From Caldifarciminota bacterium UBA5631 (GTDB lineage: Bacteria; Hydrothermota; Hydrothermia; UBA1063), in contig DIJZ01000009.1 of the NCBI GenBank assembly GCA_002421425.1, positions 8,558 to 37,752 on the forward strand: DNA of 29,195 bases, read 5' to 3'. Positions within the stretch are counted from its first letter, which is position 1. Each line of letters begins with the position of its first letter. The notes beneath the pieces are model-generated. The model was not told the DNA's origin and did not search any database. It was given only the letters and a program-made list of their open reading frames with translations. A program made the translations under genes and the position numbers. Below, piece by piece: positions 1 to 7,438 of this stretch.

Positions 1-174
1 GCTTTAATACTGTCAATTCCTATGAAGCCACTGTGCAATGAGGATTGTAAGGGGATTTGTCCAGTATGTGGCGCAAATCTAAATCTCCAGACATGTTCAC
101 ATCGTGAGGGGACTTCAGATTCAGAATGGCAGAAGATATTAGAAGACATAAAGAAAAAGATAGATAAGAAATGA
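1..174 (+). CDS. YceD/DUF177 family protein, C-terminal part (5' end outside window)
   Basis: The frame is open from the first base and ends at TGA 172-174, giving 57 residues. It holds four cysteines in the order CNEDC-KGIC-PVCG followed by N, the zinc-ribbon-like signature at the C-terminus of the DUF177/YceD family. That family is linked to 23S rRNA and large-subunit ribosome biogenesis. It usually lies directly upstream of rpmF (ribosomal protein L32). Here the stop overlaps the ATG of a GWxTD gene (ATGA) and no rpmF follows. The family call is good. The exact role is inferred from the family, because only the tail is visible. Confidence 0.75.
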   Translation, partial: ALILSIPMKPLCNEDCKGICPVCGANLNLQTCSHREGTSDSEWQKILEDIKKKIDKK

Positions 175-1325
175 AGATCATTCTTCTGGGTTTACTAGCC
201 ATTTATGCTGCAAGGAAAAGCGAAGTAAGCTTTTATATGCTTCCGGACGACGTAGACGATTCGGTTCAGATACTAGTATTCACAAGTTTTAATGGGCAGG
301 ACCTGGTTTTCTACAAGGAAAATAGTCATTACAGGAGTAGCGTTGAAATTCAGGCCGAAATCTTTGGCAGAAAGAGGGAGCTTCTCTTCGGGAATTACTG
401 GACTTTTGATATCGTGACTGCGACTTATCAGGAAACCAGGAGACCACAGTGGTATCAGAGATTTTATGTGTTCAAAGTCAAGCGGGCAGACCTGTATGAC
501 ATTCGATGCAGGTTGAAAGATAGAGAAGGAAACATCCTGGCGTATGTAGAAAAGAAGATGAAGCCTCCTTTGCGCGTTTCAGATCCGATTCTAATTGATT
601 CTCTGGCTCTTGCTGAAGGGCAGAAGAGGCCTTCTCCTCGGTTCACGCGCTCCCGAACGGGGATTTTCTATGTTCGCAGTATGGCGGATTCTCTTCCTTT
701 CAGGCTTGAACTGGTTTCAGTAAAGCCTCTTACGAGCACCCGTGGATACCTGAAAAAAGGAGACAATTTCGTTGAAATGAATTTTGAAAGAATAAATTCG
801 GGGACTTATAAAATTGTTCTAACTGCAGAAAACGAGGTAAGGGAGGGGCAAATCACCCTTTTCAGCCTGCCCATTGATTTTACTTCCACTGAATTCAACC
901 AAACGATGTTAATTTTATCTTACCTTGTACCTTCTGCAGAGCTTGACTCTTTTTCTCTTTACAAGAAGGCCCCAGATAGTTTAAGAAGTTACTGGGAACG
1001 ATTCTGGAAAAGGAGAGACCCTACTCCAGAAAGTGAGTTAAATGAATTTGAGCAGGAGTTCTGGAACAGGGTGGAGTTTGCCGACGAAAATTATTCTTCA
1101 CACTTCAGGAGGGGTGCATTGTCTGACAGGGGGCTTTGTTACATTGTATTGGGTCCCCCCGATGAAATAGAGAGACACCCCTTCGACCTCGAACTACCTG
1201 CCTACGAAGTTTGGTACTATTATGGGAACAACTATAAATTTGTCTTTATGGATCTAAAGGGGGTGGGAGATTATGAAATTGTTGATCCTCCTAGGTATAC
1301 TTTTTACGAAATCCTCAAAAGATAG
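171..1325 (+). CDS. GWxTD domain-containing exported protein (first of a tandem pair)
   Basis: This is a 384-residue protein with a short hydrophobic N-terminus (MKIILLGLLAIYAA) that looks like a signal peptide. The C-terminal part, from about residue 273, has the conserved blocks of the GWxTD family: FWKRRDPTP, then NEFEQEFWNRVEFADENY, then SDRG-CYIVLGPPDE. The name-giving GWxTD segment reads GALSD here. The middle part looks beta-rich, as in family members with Ig-like folds before the domain. The molecular function of GWxTD proteins is unknown; they are common in Acidobacteria and FCB-type candidate phyla. The start overlaps the upstream stop (ATGA), and the next paralogue begins inside its 3' end, so the pair is probably translationally coupled. 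Confidence 0.82.
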   Translation: MKIILLGLLAIYAARKSEVSFYMLPDDVDDSVQILVFTSFNGQDLVFYKENSHYRSSVEIQAEIFGRKRELLFGNYWTFDIVTATYQETRRPQWYQRFYVFKVKRADLYDIRCRLKDREGNILAYVEKKMKPPLRVSDPILIDSLALAEGQKRPSPRFTRSRTGIFYVRSMADSLPFRLELVSVKPLTSTRGYLKKGDNFVEMNFERINSGTYKIVLTAENEVREGQITLFSLPIDFTSTEFNQTMLILSYLVPSAELDSFSLYKKAPDSLRSYWERFWKRRDPTPESELNEFEQEFWNRVEFADENYSSHFRRGALSDRGLCYIVLGPPDEIERHPFDLELPAYEVWYYYGNNYKFVFMDLKGVGDYEIVDPPRYTFYEILKR

Positions 1326-2589
1326 CACTCTAAGTTCTATCCAGCTTGCCCAGGGAATGAAAAGTGAAGGTAAAGTTGAATTTGTCGTGAACTATTCAAG
1401 ATTCTTAAGGTCAGATACCGTTACAGTCTGTGAATTCTATTACTTGCTAAATTTAAACTCATTGAAAAGGAAAGACGGAAGAGTAAACTTCAAAGCAAAG
1501 GTGGAAATAAAGGGCAAGAATCTTGCTTCTCCGATAGTTGCAGAGTGGGCGCAACACTCGGAAAAACTATTGAACTTTTCCATTGATAAGTTCTGGGCTT
1601 CTCTTTCTCCGGGTGAGTATGATGTAAGTTTTTCGATTTTTGATCTCAATTCAAAGAACACAGGTAAAGCGCTTTTCAAGGTTTCATCTCTGGAAAAGGA
1701 TACTCTGTTATATACTTCTGATCTTCAGTTGTTGCTTTCAATGTATCCAGGAGAGGATTCTGTATTCGGCAGGTTTGGTTACGTTCAAATTCCAAATCCA
1801 TCCTCAATTTATGGCGCAGAAAGAGATACTCTCTTCTTTTATATGGAACTCTATAATTTATATCCTGATACTGTTCCATATTTTGTCAGGTATTACATTC
1901 TCGATGAGAGAGGAAATCCCATTAGGGTAACGAGCCCAATGAAGAAGTCCAAACTTGAACTTCCTGTGGTCAGGGATGGGATTTTGCTTAAAGGGCTGCA
2001 GACTGGAAAGTATACCATTAAAGTTCAGGTGGTTGACCCCTCTTCAGGTAAATCTGTTGAAGATGAAAGAGGGTTTGTATACTATTCGGCGGGTGCACCG
2101 GGGCAAGAAGAATCACAAGAGATGAAATATTTTTATTTCATTGACTACTATGCCTCGCCATCGGATTTGCGGGAGCTTGAATCTTTGCCTGAAGAAGGTA
2201 AGGTCCTTTATCTGAGGAAATTCTGGAAGAAGTTTGACCCTACTCCTTCGACTGACTACAATGAATTCTTTGTCGAGTTTGTGAGAAGGTGTAAATATGC
2301 TGATGCGAACTTTTCTCTTCCCGAAAAACCAGGAAGGCTCACGGATCGGGGTAGAATTTACATTAAGTACGGGCCACCGGACGAGCGGAACAGGGTGACT
2401 TTTGAGCTCACGAGCAGGAATAGAGAGCACTGGATATATTACTCGGGTGGACTTAAGGAGTTTGTTTTTGTAGATCTCAAGAATACAGGTGATTTTGAGC
2501 TGGTTTATTCGACGGAAGCTGATGAACCTTCGAAACCAGACTGGCAGAAGTATGTTTCACCGTCTGATTTACAAAAGAGGGGATTCTAA
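1273..2589 (+). CDS. GWxTD domain-containing exported protein (second of a tandem pair)
   Basis: This 438-residue paralogue of the preceding gene starts at an ATG inside that gene's 3' end. A GGGAG Shine-Dalgarno sequence lies just upstream. The N-terminus MKLLILLGILF looks like a signal peptide. From about residue 314 it repeats the family blocks: FWKKFDPTP, then NEFFVEFVRRCKYADANF, then GRLTDRGRIYIKYGPPDE, then a closing FVFVDLKNTGDFELV. The first paralogue closes in a similar way (FVFMDLKGVGDYEIV). Function is unknown. The overlap and tandem order suggest two subunits or diverged copies made together. The domain call is firm and the role is open. Confidence 0.85.
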   Translation: MKLLILLGILFTKSSKDSTLSSIQLAQGMKSEGKVEFVVNYSRFLRSDTVTVCEFYYLLNLNSLKRKDGRVNFKAKVEIKGKNLASPIVAEWAQHSEKLLNFSIDKFWASLSPGEYDVSFSIFDLNSKNTGKALFKVSSLEKDTLLYTSDLQLLLSMYPGEDSVFGRFGYVQIPNPSSIYGAERDTLFFYMELYNLYPDTVPYFVRYYILDERGNPIRVTSPMKKSKLELPVVRDGILLKGLQTGKYTIKVQVVDPSSGKSVEDERGFVYYSAGAPGQEESQEMKYFYFIDYYASPSDLRELESLPEEGKVLYLRKFWKKFDPTPSTDYNEFFVEFVRRCKYADANFSLPEKPGRLTDRGRIYIKYGPPDERNRVTFELTSRNREHWIYYSGGLKEFVFVDLKNTGDFELVYSTEADEPSKPDWQKYVSPSDLQKRGF

Positions 2590-2929
2590 GAGTAAGGGGC
2601 AAAAAGCCGAAGACTGCGCAGCCCGTTTTCTGGAAAGAAAAGGGTACAAGATCATCGAAAGAAATTTCAGGAAACGGTTTGGTGAGATCGATATTATCGT
2701 GAGGAAGGGCAATACCCTGGTTTTCGTCGAGGTGCGCAGCTTAGTCGGGAATTTTATGGAGCCTGTGGAAAGTATCTCTTTTTCTAAAAAAGAGAGAATA
2801 CTAAAGGCCGCAAAAGCCTATCTTTTAGATAAGCAATGGCAAGGTGACGTGAGATTCGATTTTATTGGAATAAAGGGAGAAGGGGAAGGACAAACCATTG
2901 AGCATTTTGAAGATTTTTTCGGATTTTAG
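2552..2929 (+). CDS. YraN/UPF0102 family putative endonuclease
   Basis: The protein carries the UPF0102 core: KGQKAEDCAARFLERKGYKI, then RFGEIDIIVRKGNTLVFVEVRS. GEID and the following VEV form the conserved part of a restriction-endonuclease-like (PD-(D/E)XK) fold. The final position is Arg (VEVR) where Lys is usual. From the ATG at 2552 it is 125 residues, close to the family's usual 115-125. Earlier in-frame ATGs at 2489 and 2522 would only add sequence overlapping the previous gene. In many bacteria this gene sits near rnhB and ribosome genes; here it follows the GWxTD pair. The cellular role is not established for the family. Confidence 0.85.
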   Translation: MFHRLIYKRGDSKSKGQKAEDCAARFLERKGYKIIERNFRKRFGEIDIIVRKGNTLVFVEVRSLVGNFMEPVESISFSKKERILKAAKAYLLDKQWQGDVRFDFIGIKGEGEGQTIEHFEDFFGF

Positions 2930-3317
2930 GAAGAAAAACCGCGAGATTGCAGACTCCATTGTGGGAGAAGTTATAGTCCTGTACTATGTTTTGAAGGACC
3001 CAAGAACGCCCTGGTATACAAAAGCTATAGCATTTCTGGGCTTAAGTTATGCAGTTTCTCCACTGGATGTTATCCCAGATTTCATTCCCCTGCTGGGTTA
3101 TCTAGATGACCTCGTCATTATTCCCGGATTCTATTTTCTTGTCAAGAAACTAACTCCTGAGAGTGTGTTATGTGACGCAAAGGAAAGAAAAATTGCGGGG
3201 GACGTTAATAAATATGCAGTAGCTGGTTCGGTTCTGATCTGTATTTTCTGGATTTTATTAATACTCTTTGTTGTAATTTCGTTCCTTCATTTCTGGAAAG
3301 GCCACAAAGCTCGATAG
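2898..3317 (+). CDS. YkvA/DUF1232 family membrane protein
   Basis: The 139-residue product contains the DUF1232 signature YAVSPLDVIPDFIPLLGYLDD at about residues 50-70. This is a hydrophobic hairpin typical of YkvA proteins. A strong C-terminal membrane segment (VLICIFWILLILFVVISFL) follows. Translation seems to start at TTG 2898, inside the end of yraN, with GGAAGG upstream; a second in-frame TTG lies at 2907. The 3' end overlaps the tail of the convergent minus-strand gene by about 30 bases. The family has no agreed function. Confidence 0.85.
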   Translation: MSILKIFSDFRKKNREIADSIVGEVIVLYYVLKDPRTPWYTKAIAFLGLSYAVSPLDVIPDFIPLLGYLDDLVIIPGFYFLVKKLTPESVLCDAKERKIAGDVNKYAVAGSVLICIFWILLILFVVISFLHFWKGHKAR

Positions 3318-3811
3318 AGGCTAGAATAAGTTTTAAGCTTCTGCTTGGACTTCTTTGCTTCCATAAGAAGAGAGTCAATCCTGAGCTCAAGGTCATTTAT
3401 TTTGATAAGCTCTTTTGTAAGGGAAGTATCCGTTTGGACCCTGGATATTCTTTCCCAGCTGTAGTTGATAAGTTCGAAAAATACTGAAGACTGCTGGTTC
3501 ATAATAAATATTGCATTCTCGAAATCGTCCATATGTAACGCTGTTTTGAAAGTCGAGTCACCTGCTGAAAATTTCTTGCATCGGGAGAGAATTACTGCCC
3601 GCACTGTATCTTCTTGGGGAGCCCTAAGTATTAAGTCCAGTGCTCCTCCCATGGAATTAATAAGGCCGTCATAGACAGTATCAACCTGTGATGCAATTTT
3701 CTGGAATTCTGTTTCTTCTTTTGAGACTTTAATTCTCAGTACACGAACTGACGCAAAATACAGCGCTGCAATAAGTAAAACGTAAATTACAATCCTTTTG
3801 CCAGGCGCCAT
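3287..3811 (-). CDS. Small membrane-anchored coiled protein, possibly LemA-like
   Basis: I choose the ATG at 3811 over an in-frame ATG at 3874 because a near-consensus promoter lies between them and ends 7 nt before 3811. The resulting 174-residue protein begins MAPGKRIVIYVLLIAALYF, a single N-terminal membrane anchor. The rest is mostly helical, with a YDGLINSMGGALDLI segment and a charged C-terminal helix (ELIKINDLELRIDSLL). This layout loosely recalls LemA (anchor plus helical bundle), but the similarity is weak and I would not name it. It is a single-gene unit, transcribed divergently from the PorV-like gene and convergent with the DUF1232 gene. Confidence 0.6.
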   Translation of the reverse strand: MAPGKRIVIYVLLIAALYFASVRVLRIKVSKEETEFQKIASQVDTVYDGLINSMGGALDLILRAPQEDTVRAVILSRCKKFSAGDSTFKTALHMDDFENAIFIMNQQSSVFFELINYSWERISRVQTDTSLTKELIKINDLELRIDSLLMEAKKSKQKLKTYSSLYRALWPFQK

Positions 3812-3847
3812 GTTTAGAAATATAAAACACAGACTATCTTGAGTCAA
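3812..3847 (-). promoter_or_regulatory. Sigma-70-type promoter giving a leaderless start for the 3811 gene
   Basis: On the minus strand, -35 TTGACT (3847-3842) is separated by exactly 17 bp from -10 TATATT (3824-3819). Seven bases then lead to the ATG at 3811-3809. Transcription starting at the usual distance from the -10 would begin at or next to the start codon. No Shine-Dalgarno sequence fits between. Confidence 0.7.
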
Positions 3848-3915
3848 GAAAAAAGGCCCACAAGTTCTCAGCAAGCTCTTTCTGTCATTAATAGTATCGG
3901 TTTCACAGATTGCCT

Positions 3916-3921
3916 TATAAT
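3916..3921 (+). promoter_or_regulatory. -10 element of a predicted leaderless promoter for the PorV-like gene
   Basis: A perfect TATAAT ends 6 nt before the ATG at 3928, so the expected transcription start falls on or next to the start codon. I see no convincing -35 hexamer at 16-19 bp and no Shine-Dalgarno sequence. It shares the 3812-3927 interval with the divergent promoter of the minus-strand gene. Confidence 0.5.
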
Positions 3922-3927
3922 TGAAAT

Positions 3928-4791
3928 ATGTTCTTTATAGTATATTGTGTGCTTTCTCTCCTACGGGGTTCAGATTTTGGTGGTCTACCTTACGATGCTG
4001 GGATGCCTGCATTAGCATATTCCGTTTCTGGACGCTCTCAGTTCCCGAATTTTGACAACCCATCTACATTAAGTATGGTGCGGAAGGATGGAATCGGTCT
4101 TAGTTTTGCATATTCCTCCAACGGTTTTGGAGACATTCTAAGTTACGGTTCCAAGGCGAAATTAAGGAACCTCACGGCTGTCTCTCTCTTCACAAAGGGT
4201 GGTGGGTTTACATACAGGCTACTTGGGAAAAAAAGATTAACAGGGCTTGATTTCGAGAAGGAGTATTCCATAGATGAATTTCAAATTGTCTTTGCAGACC
4301 TTATTTATTATAAGATTTACGGTGGTATTGGCCTTAAGTATTATTATGTAAGATACGCAGAGGCTTCAATTTCCGATGGGCTTCCTCATGTAAATCTAGA
4401 TACAGGAAATGGTTTCTCTGTGAACGCAGGAGCAGCTTTGACCTTCAAGTACTTTGATCTTGGGTTTTTCCTGAGGAATATTATCTCCGGTATTTTCTAT
4501 CATGATTATCCCAAGGATGTCCTCGGTCTATCGGGTGGAGTTGGCGTTGTGGCAGCCCCTATAAATTCAATTTCGCTATCCTTAGACTGTCTTGGCGAGA
4601 GAGATGGAAAAATTCAGTACAGCGCAGGGTGCTGTTTCAGGCCTATAAAATGGGCTCTCCTTTCTGCTGGATATTCGCTCCCTGATAAGGCCCTTTCCGG
4701 AGGTGTGGAGGTGAACTACAGTACGAATGATTTTGTTCTTTCGTACCGAAAGAATTCAGTGTTTTTAACATGGAGGTTATATTTGAAATGA
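3928..4791 (+). CDS. PorV/PorQ-like outer-membrane beta-barrel protein
   Basis: The 287-residue product begins with a short hydrophobic N-terminus (MFFIVYCVLSLL), then LPYDAGMPALAYSVSG and NPSTLSM. That resembles the opening of PorV/PorQ/UPF0164 barrels, which start with G-x-x-A and a conserved NPA-type motif. The rest alternates short glycine-bounded amphipathic strands, for example KDGIGLSFAYSSNGFGD and YGGIGLKYYYVRY, and ends in an aromatic strand (FLTWRLYLK). In T9SS bacteria PorV shuttles cargo and PorQ helps attach it. A T9SS-type cargo protease is encoded at 7763, so such a role is plausible but not shown. Its stop overlaps the next gene's start (ATGA). Confidence 0.65.
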   Translation: MFFIVYCVLSLLRGSDFGGLPYDAGMPALAYSVSGRSQFPNFDNPSTLSMVRKDGIGLSFAYSSNGFGDILSYGSKAKLRNLTAVSLFTKGGGFTYRLLGKKRLTGLDFEKEYSIDEFQIVFADLIYYKIYGGIGLKYYYVRYAEASISDGLPHVNLDTGNGFSVNAGAALTFKYFDLGFFLRNIISGIFYHDYPKDVLGLSGGVGVVAAPINSISLSLDCLGERDGKIQYSAGCCFRPIKWALLSAGYSLPDKALSGGVEVNYSTNDFVLSYRKNSVFLTWRLYLK

Positions 4792-5666
4792 AAAAAATTG
4801 CTCTTGTACTGGGTGGAGGTGCTGCAAAAGGCTACGCGCACATCGGTGTAATTAAAGCCCTGGAAGAATGGGGACTCTATCCCGATGTCCTCATCGGGAC
4901 CAGCATGGGGGCCCTTATTGCTGGGTTTTACAGTGCTGGTTTCACGCCCGCTGAAATGGAAAAGATCGCCAAAGAGATGGATGTCAGGAAAATGGCAAAG
5001 GTTTTCGGGATTTCTCTATCTTCGCAGGGTTTTGTAAGTCTTGAGGGTGTTGAAGAGTACCTGAGGTCATACCTTGGATATGTAAAAATTCAGGCTTTGA
5101 AGAGAAAGTTTGTTGCAACGGCTGTGGATATCACAAACAATCAGGCTCTGTTCTTTGATCGCGGAGATCTTGTAAAGGCTATTCTGATGAGTATTTCCAT
5201 ACCTTTCGTCTTTGTCCCAATTTCTGCTGATAGGATTATCGTTGACGGCGGCGTTCTTGATAACGTACCGGTTAGAGCTCTGAGTTTACTAGATGAAAAC
5301 TATTTTTCTATAGCTGTGAATGTTGTACCTACTGTAAAACACACGGTACGTTTAGCTGATTCAGACGAAATTCCCGTTAAGGAGAAATTGAATTTGATTG
5401 AAAAAATAACTAAGAAGAGACCCGAGGCGGCCTTCCGGGAGCAGGCAATGGGATTCATTTCTTACATTGTGAGAGTATCTCAGATGATGATTAGTGAGAT
5501 AAATATGCGGAGAATAGAGGAATATCGTAGCGACATTTACTTTGATGTTGACTCGGGGATTGATTCTCAGGATTTTCATAAAGCTGAAATAGCTATTGAG
5601 GCGGGTTATAAAAGGGCTCAGGAGATGAAAGGACAGATTTTAACAAAATTGGGTACCGAAGGATAA
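4788..5666 (+). CDS. Patatin-like phospholipase family protein
   Basis: This is a 292-residue serine lipase-type protein. The oxyanion loop is GGGAAKG (residues 9-15), the nucleophile elbow is GTSMG with Ser39, and the catalytic Asp is in VDGG (Asp153). Together they give the Ser-Asp dyad of bacterial patatins (RssA/YlbK group). The start is set at ATG 4788, which overlaps the upstream stop and has GGAGG at 4772-4776. An upstream in-frame ATG at 4770 lies before that SD and only adds six residues. Substrate is likely a phospholipid or acyl ester, but this cannot be read from the sequence. It is coupled to the PorV-like gene, which suggests envelope lipid work. Confidence 0.9.
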   Translation: MKKIALVLGGGAAKGYAHIGVIKALEEWGLYPDVLIGTSMGALIAGFYSAGFTPAEMEKIAKEMDVRKMAKVFGISLSSQGFVSLEGVEEYLRSYLGYVKIQALKRKFVATAVDITNNQALFFDRGDLVKAILMSISIPFVFVPISADRIIVDGGVLDNVPVRALSLLDENYFSIAVNVVPTVKHTVRLADSDEIPVKEKLNLIEKITKKRPEAAFREQAMGFISYIVRVSQMMISEINMRRIEEYRSDIYFDVDSGIDSQDFHKAEIAIEAGYKRAQEMKGQILTKLGTEG

Positions 5667-5673
5667 TTTGGTT

Positions 5674-6183
5674 TTACATAATAGTTTCCGGATTTATAAA
5701 AAGGTCAATCCAGGGCTTTGAATAAGTGAACCGGATGAAGAGGAAGGCGGATATGAGGTACAATGTAATGAGGATTGCTCTTGTAGCATTCTCCAGTCTC
5801 GTTTCCTGAATATTGCGTTCAATGTAGATTCCGATAAAACCAGAGCCAGCGGAAACTGCTATTGCCCATGTGAGTTCAACGGCCTGGAGTTGCATTTTTC
5901 CAACGGTGGCTGGAGCTAGATACCATAGAAGTACTATCGTCCATGGGACCAGAATTGTTGATAGAAGTCGAGAATAAAAGAAATTCCTTGGTAATCCCTT
6001 AGGTTTGAATAATCCGTATTCTGCTATACTTGCAATAGAGTAGGCCCAGAAAGCCATTTTCAGGTGTTCAAAGACGGATTCGTCTATTCCGCAAAAAGGT
6101 TTCAGTATTCCGGCTTGGGTCAGATCGTATCCAAAGTGAAGATTAGAAAAGACAAAGAGATAAATTAAAAGTTTCAACCACAT
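5674..6183 (-). CDS. DUF6512-like integral membrane protein
   Basis: The 169-residue product has about five hydrophobic segments. It contains the block ESVFEHLKMAFWAYSIASIAE, which resembles the ESVWEHLKLLFWP-type signature I associate with DUF6512 membrane proteins. I give the family name with moderate confidence. No catalytic residues are evident and function is unknown. Unlike its neighbours' operon starts, it has a normal leader: AAGGAGGA at 6188-6195 and a promoter further upstream. It converges on the lipase gene with 7 bases between the stops. Confidence 0.65.
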   Translation of the reverse strand: MWLKLLIYLFVFSNLHFGYDLTQAGILKPFCGIDESVFEHLKMAFWAYSIASIAEYGLFKPKGLPRNFFYSRLLSTILVPWTIVLLWYLAPATVGKMQLQAVELTWAIAVSAGSGFIGIYIERNIQETRLENATRAILITLYLISAFLFIRFTYSKPWIDLFINPETIM

Positions 6184-6197
6184 TCTGTCCTCCTTTT

Positions 6198-6226
6198 ATT
6201 ATATTATAATGATTATTCTGTGTCTG
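6198..6226 (-). promoter_or_regulatory. Promoter with conventional SD-containing leader for the DUF6512-like gene
   Basis: On the minus strand, CAGACA (6226-6221) lies 17 bp from TATAAT (6203-6198). A second overlapping TATAAT is at 6208-6203. AAGGAGGA (6195-6188) comes next, then ATG at 6183. This contrasts with the SD-less starts of several other units. The -35 is weak (4 of 6). Confidence 0.45.
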
Positions 6227-6294
6227 AGATTTTAAAAGAAAAAGGAACTTATGAAGATTCAGGTCATCATGGAGACGAAATATAACTCTGGCTT

Positions 6295-6323
6295 TTGACT
6301 TAACGGGACGATGATTTTATAAT
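6295..6323 (+). promoter_or_regulatory. Strong sigma-70 promoter for the tpiA operon, near-leaderless
   Basis: TTGACT (6295-6300), a 17-bp spacer and a perfect TATAAT (6318-6323) make a near-consensus promoter. The tpiA ATG at 6335 follows only 11 nt after the -10, so the expected 5' leader is about 5 nt. There is no Shine-Dalgarno sequence between the -10 and the ATG. It should drive the long operon running to 14911. Confidence 0.75.
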
Positions 6324-6334
6324 TTACCATCACT

Positions 6335-7096
6335 ATGAGGAAGAAAATTATTGCAGGAAACTGGAAAATGCATCTTAACCATCTTGAAGCTGTGGAACTC
6401 GTTGAGGGACTGCAGGAGCAGTTAAAGAAGGTAAATAGTGAGTACGAAGTATCTGTTTTTCCGCCGTTCACTTCGATTTATCCTGTCTCCCGCATCCTTG
6501 ATAAACGTCTTGTGAAGCTTGGCGCCCAGAACGCTTTCTATGAAAAACAGGGTGCTTACACAGGTGAGGTATCCACGTTTATGCTTAAAGCCATTGGATG
6601 CGATTACGTAATCATAGGGCACTCGGAAAGAAGAAAATATTTTCACGAGGATGATTCTGTTATTGCTCGGAAGGTAAGGTCTTCTATTGATGCAGGAATT
6701 ACTCCTGTCTTGTGTGTGGGCGAGACCCTGGAAGAAAGAGAGGCAGGAAAAGAAAGGGAGGTAGTTCGCAGGCAATTGTTGGAAGGTCTGAAACTTCTCT
6801 CAAAGGAGGAGGCAAGAGGGGTTGTGGTTGCTTATGAACCAGTGTGGGCAATCGGCACCGGGAGAAACGCTTCCCCGGAACAAGCCCAGGAAATGCATGG
6901 GTATATCAGGGAATTGCTGGGCTGCGAATTCGCTGCAGAAGAAGTTTCAGTTTTGTATGGAGGAAGTGTGAAACCTGAAAATATTTTTGAATTGACGAGA
7001 ATGAAGGATGTTGATGGCGCACTAGTTGGTGGTGCGTCAATTAAAGTTGATTCTTTTATGGGTATAATTAAAAACGCATATCAAGGGGGGAACTGA
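6335..7096 (+). CDS. tpiA: Triose-phosphate isomerase
   Basis: TpiA interconverts dihydroxyacetone phosphate and glyceraldehyde 3-phosphate in glycolysis and gluconeogenesis. The 253-residue length is standard. Active-site residues are present: Asn9 and Lys11 (GNWKM), His96 in GHSERR and catalytic Glu168 in YEPVWAIGTG. The phosphate-binding YGGS and GGAS loops follow near the C-terminus. It opens the long plus-strand operon from a strong promoter and is followed one base later by secG. Pyruvate kinase, another glycolytic enzyme, is encoded separately at 17360. Confidence 0.97.
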   Translation: MRKKIIAGNWKMHLNHLEAVELVEGLQEQLKKVNSEYEVSVFPPFTSIYPVSRILDKRLVKLGAQNAFYEKQGAYTGEVSTFMLKAIGCDYVIIGHSERRKYFHEDDSVIARKVRSSIDAGITPVLCVGETLEEREAGKEREVVRRQLLEGLKLLSKEEARGVVVAYEPVWAIGTGRNASPEQAQEMHGYIRELLGCEFAAEEVSVLYGGSVKPENIFELTRMKDVDGALVGGASIKVDSFMGIIKNAYQGGN

Positions 7097-7097
7097 A

Positions 7098-7436
7098 ATG
7101 TATTCTTTTCTGACCGTTATTTATGTTCTGCTGGTGCTTGTAATGATAATTGTAATCCTAATGCAGGAGCCCAGGGAATCTGGCCTTTCTCCTGCCATGG
7201 GTGGAATGCAGCAACTCCTTGGCGTACGTGGTATCCCGACGTTCTTTTCGAGATTAACGTGGGCTTTAGGTGCATTTTTTATGGTATTTTCGTTAGTCCT
7301 TGCGACTGTTAATCCTGCTCACAGGGTCATAAAAGGTGCTGAAAGTAAAGAAAAAGCTCCTTTCGAACAGAAAACTGGTGAAACGCAGGAGCAGCAGGTA
7401 CCGCTGTTACCAGAGCAAACTCAACAGGGGAGGTAA
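7098..7436 (+). CDS. secG: Preprotein translocase subunit SecG
   Basis: SecG is the small auxiliary subunit of the SecYEG channel. The 112-residue product has two membrane segments (FLTVIYVLLVLVMIIVILMQ and LTWALGAFFMVFSLVLATV). They are separated by the conserved loop MQEPRESGLS-GG-QQLLGVRG, in which the usual F-G pattern becomes L-G. The C-terminal tail is Gln/Glu rich and poorly conserved, as is common. A GGGGGG stretch just upstream serves as the ribosome binding site. The tpiA-secG order is seen in many bacteria. Confidence 0.93.
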   Translation: MYSFLTVIYVLLVLVMIIVILMQEPRESGLSPAMGGMQQLLGVRGIPTFFSRLTWALGAFFMVFSLVLATVNPAHRVIKGAESKEKAPFEQKTGETQEQQVPLLPEQTQQGR

Positions 7437-7438
7437 AA

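Noticed and set aside
3812..3874. Upstream ATG (3874) as the start of the small anchored protein
   Set aside because: The region between 3874 and 3811 contains the TTGACT/TATATT promoter. The extension would also put 21 extra residues before the membrane anchor.
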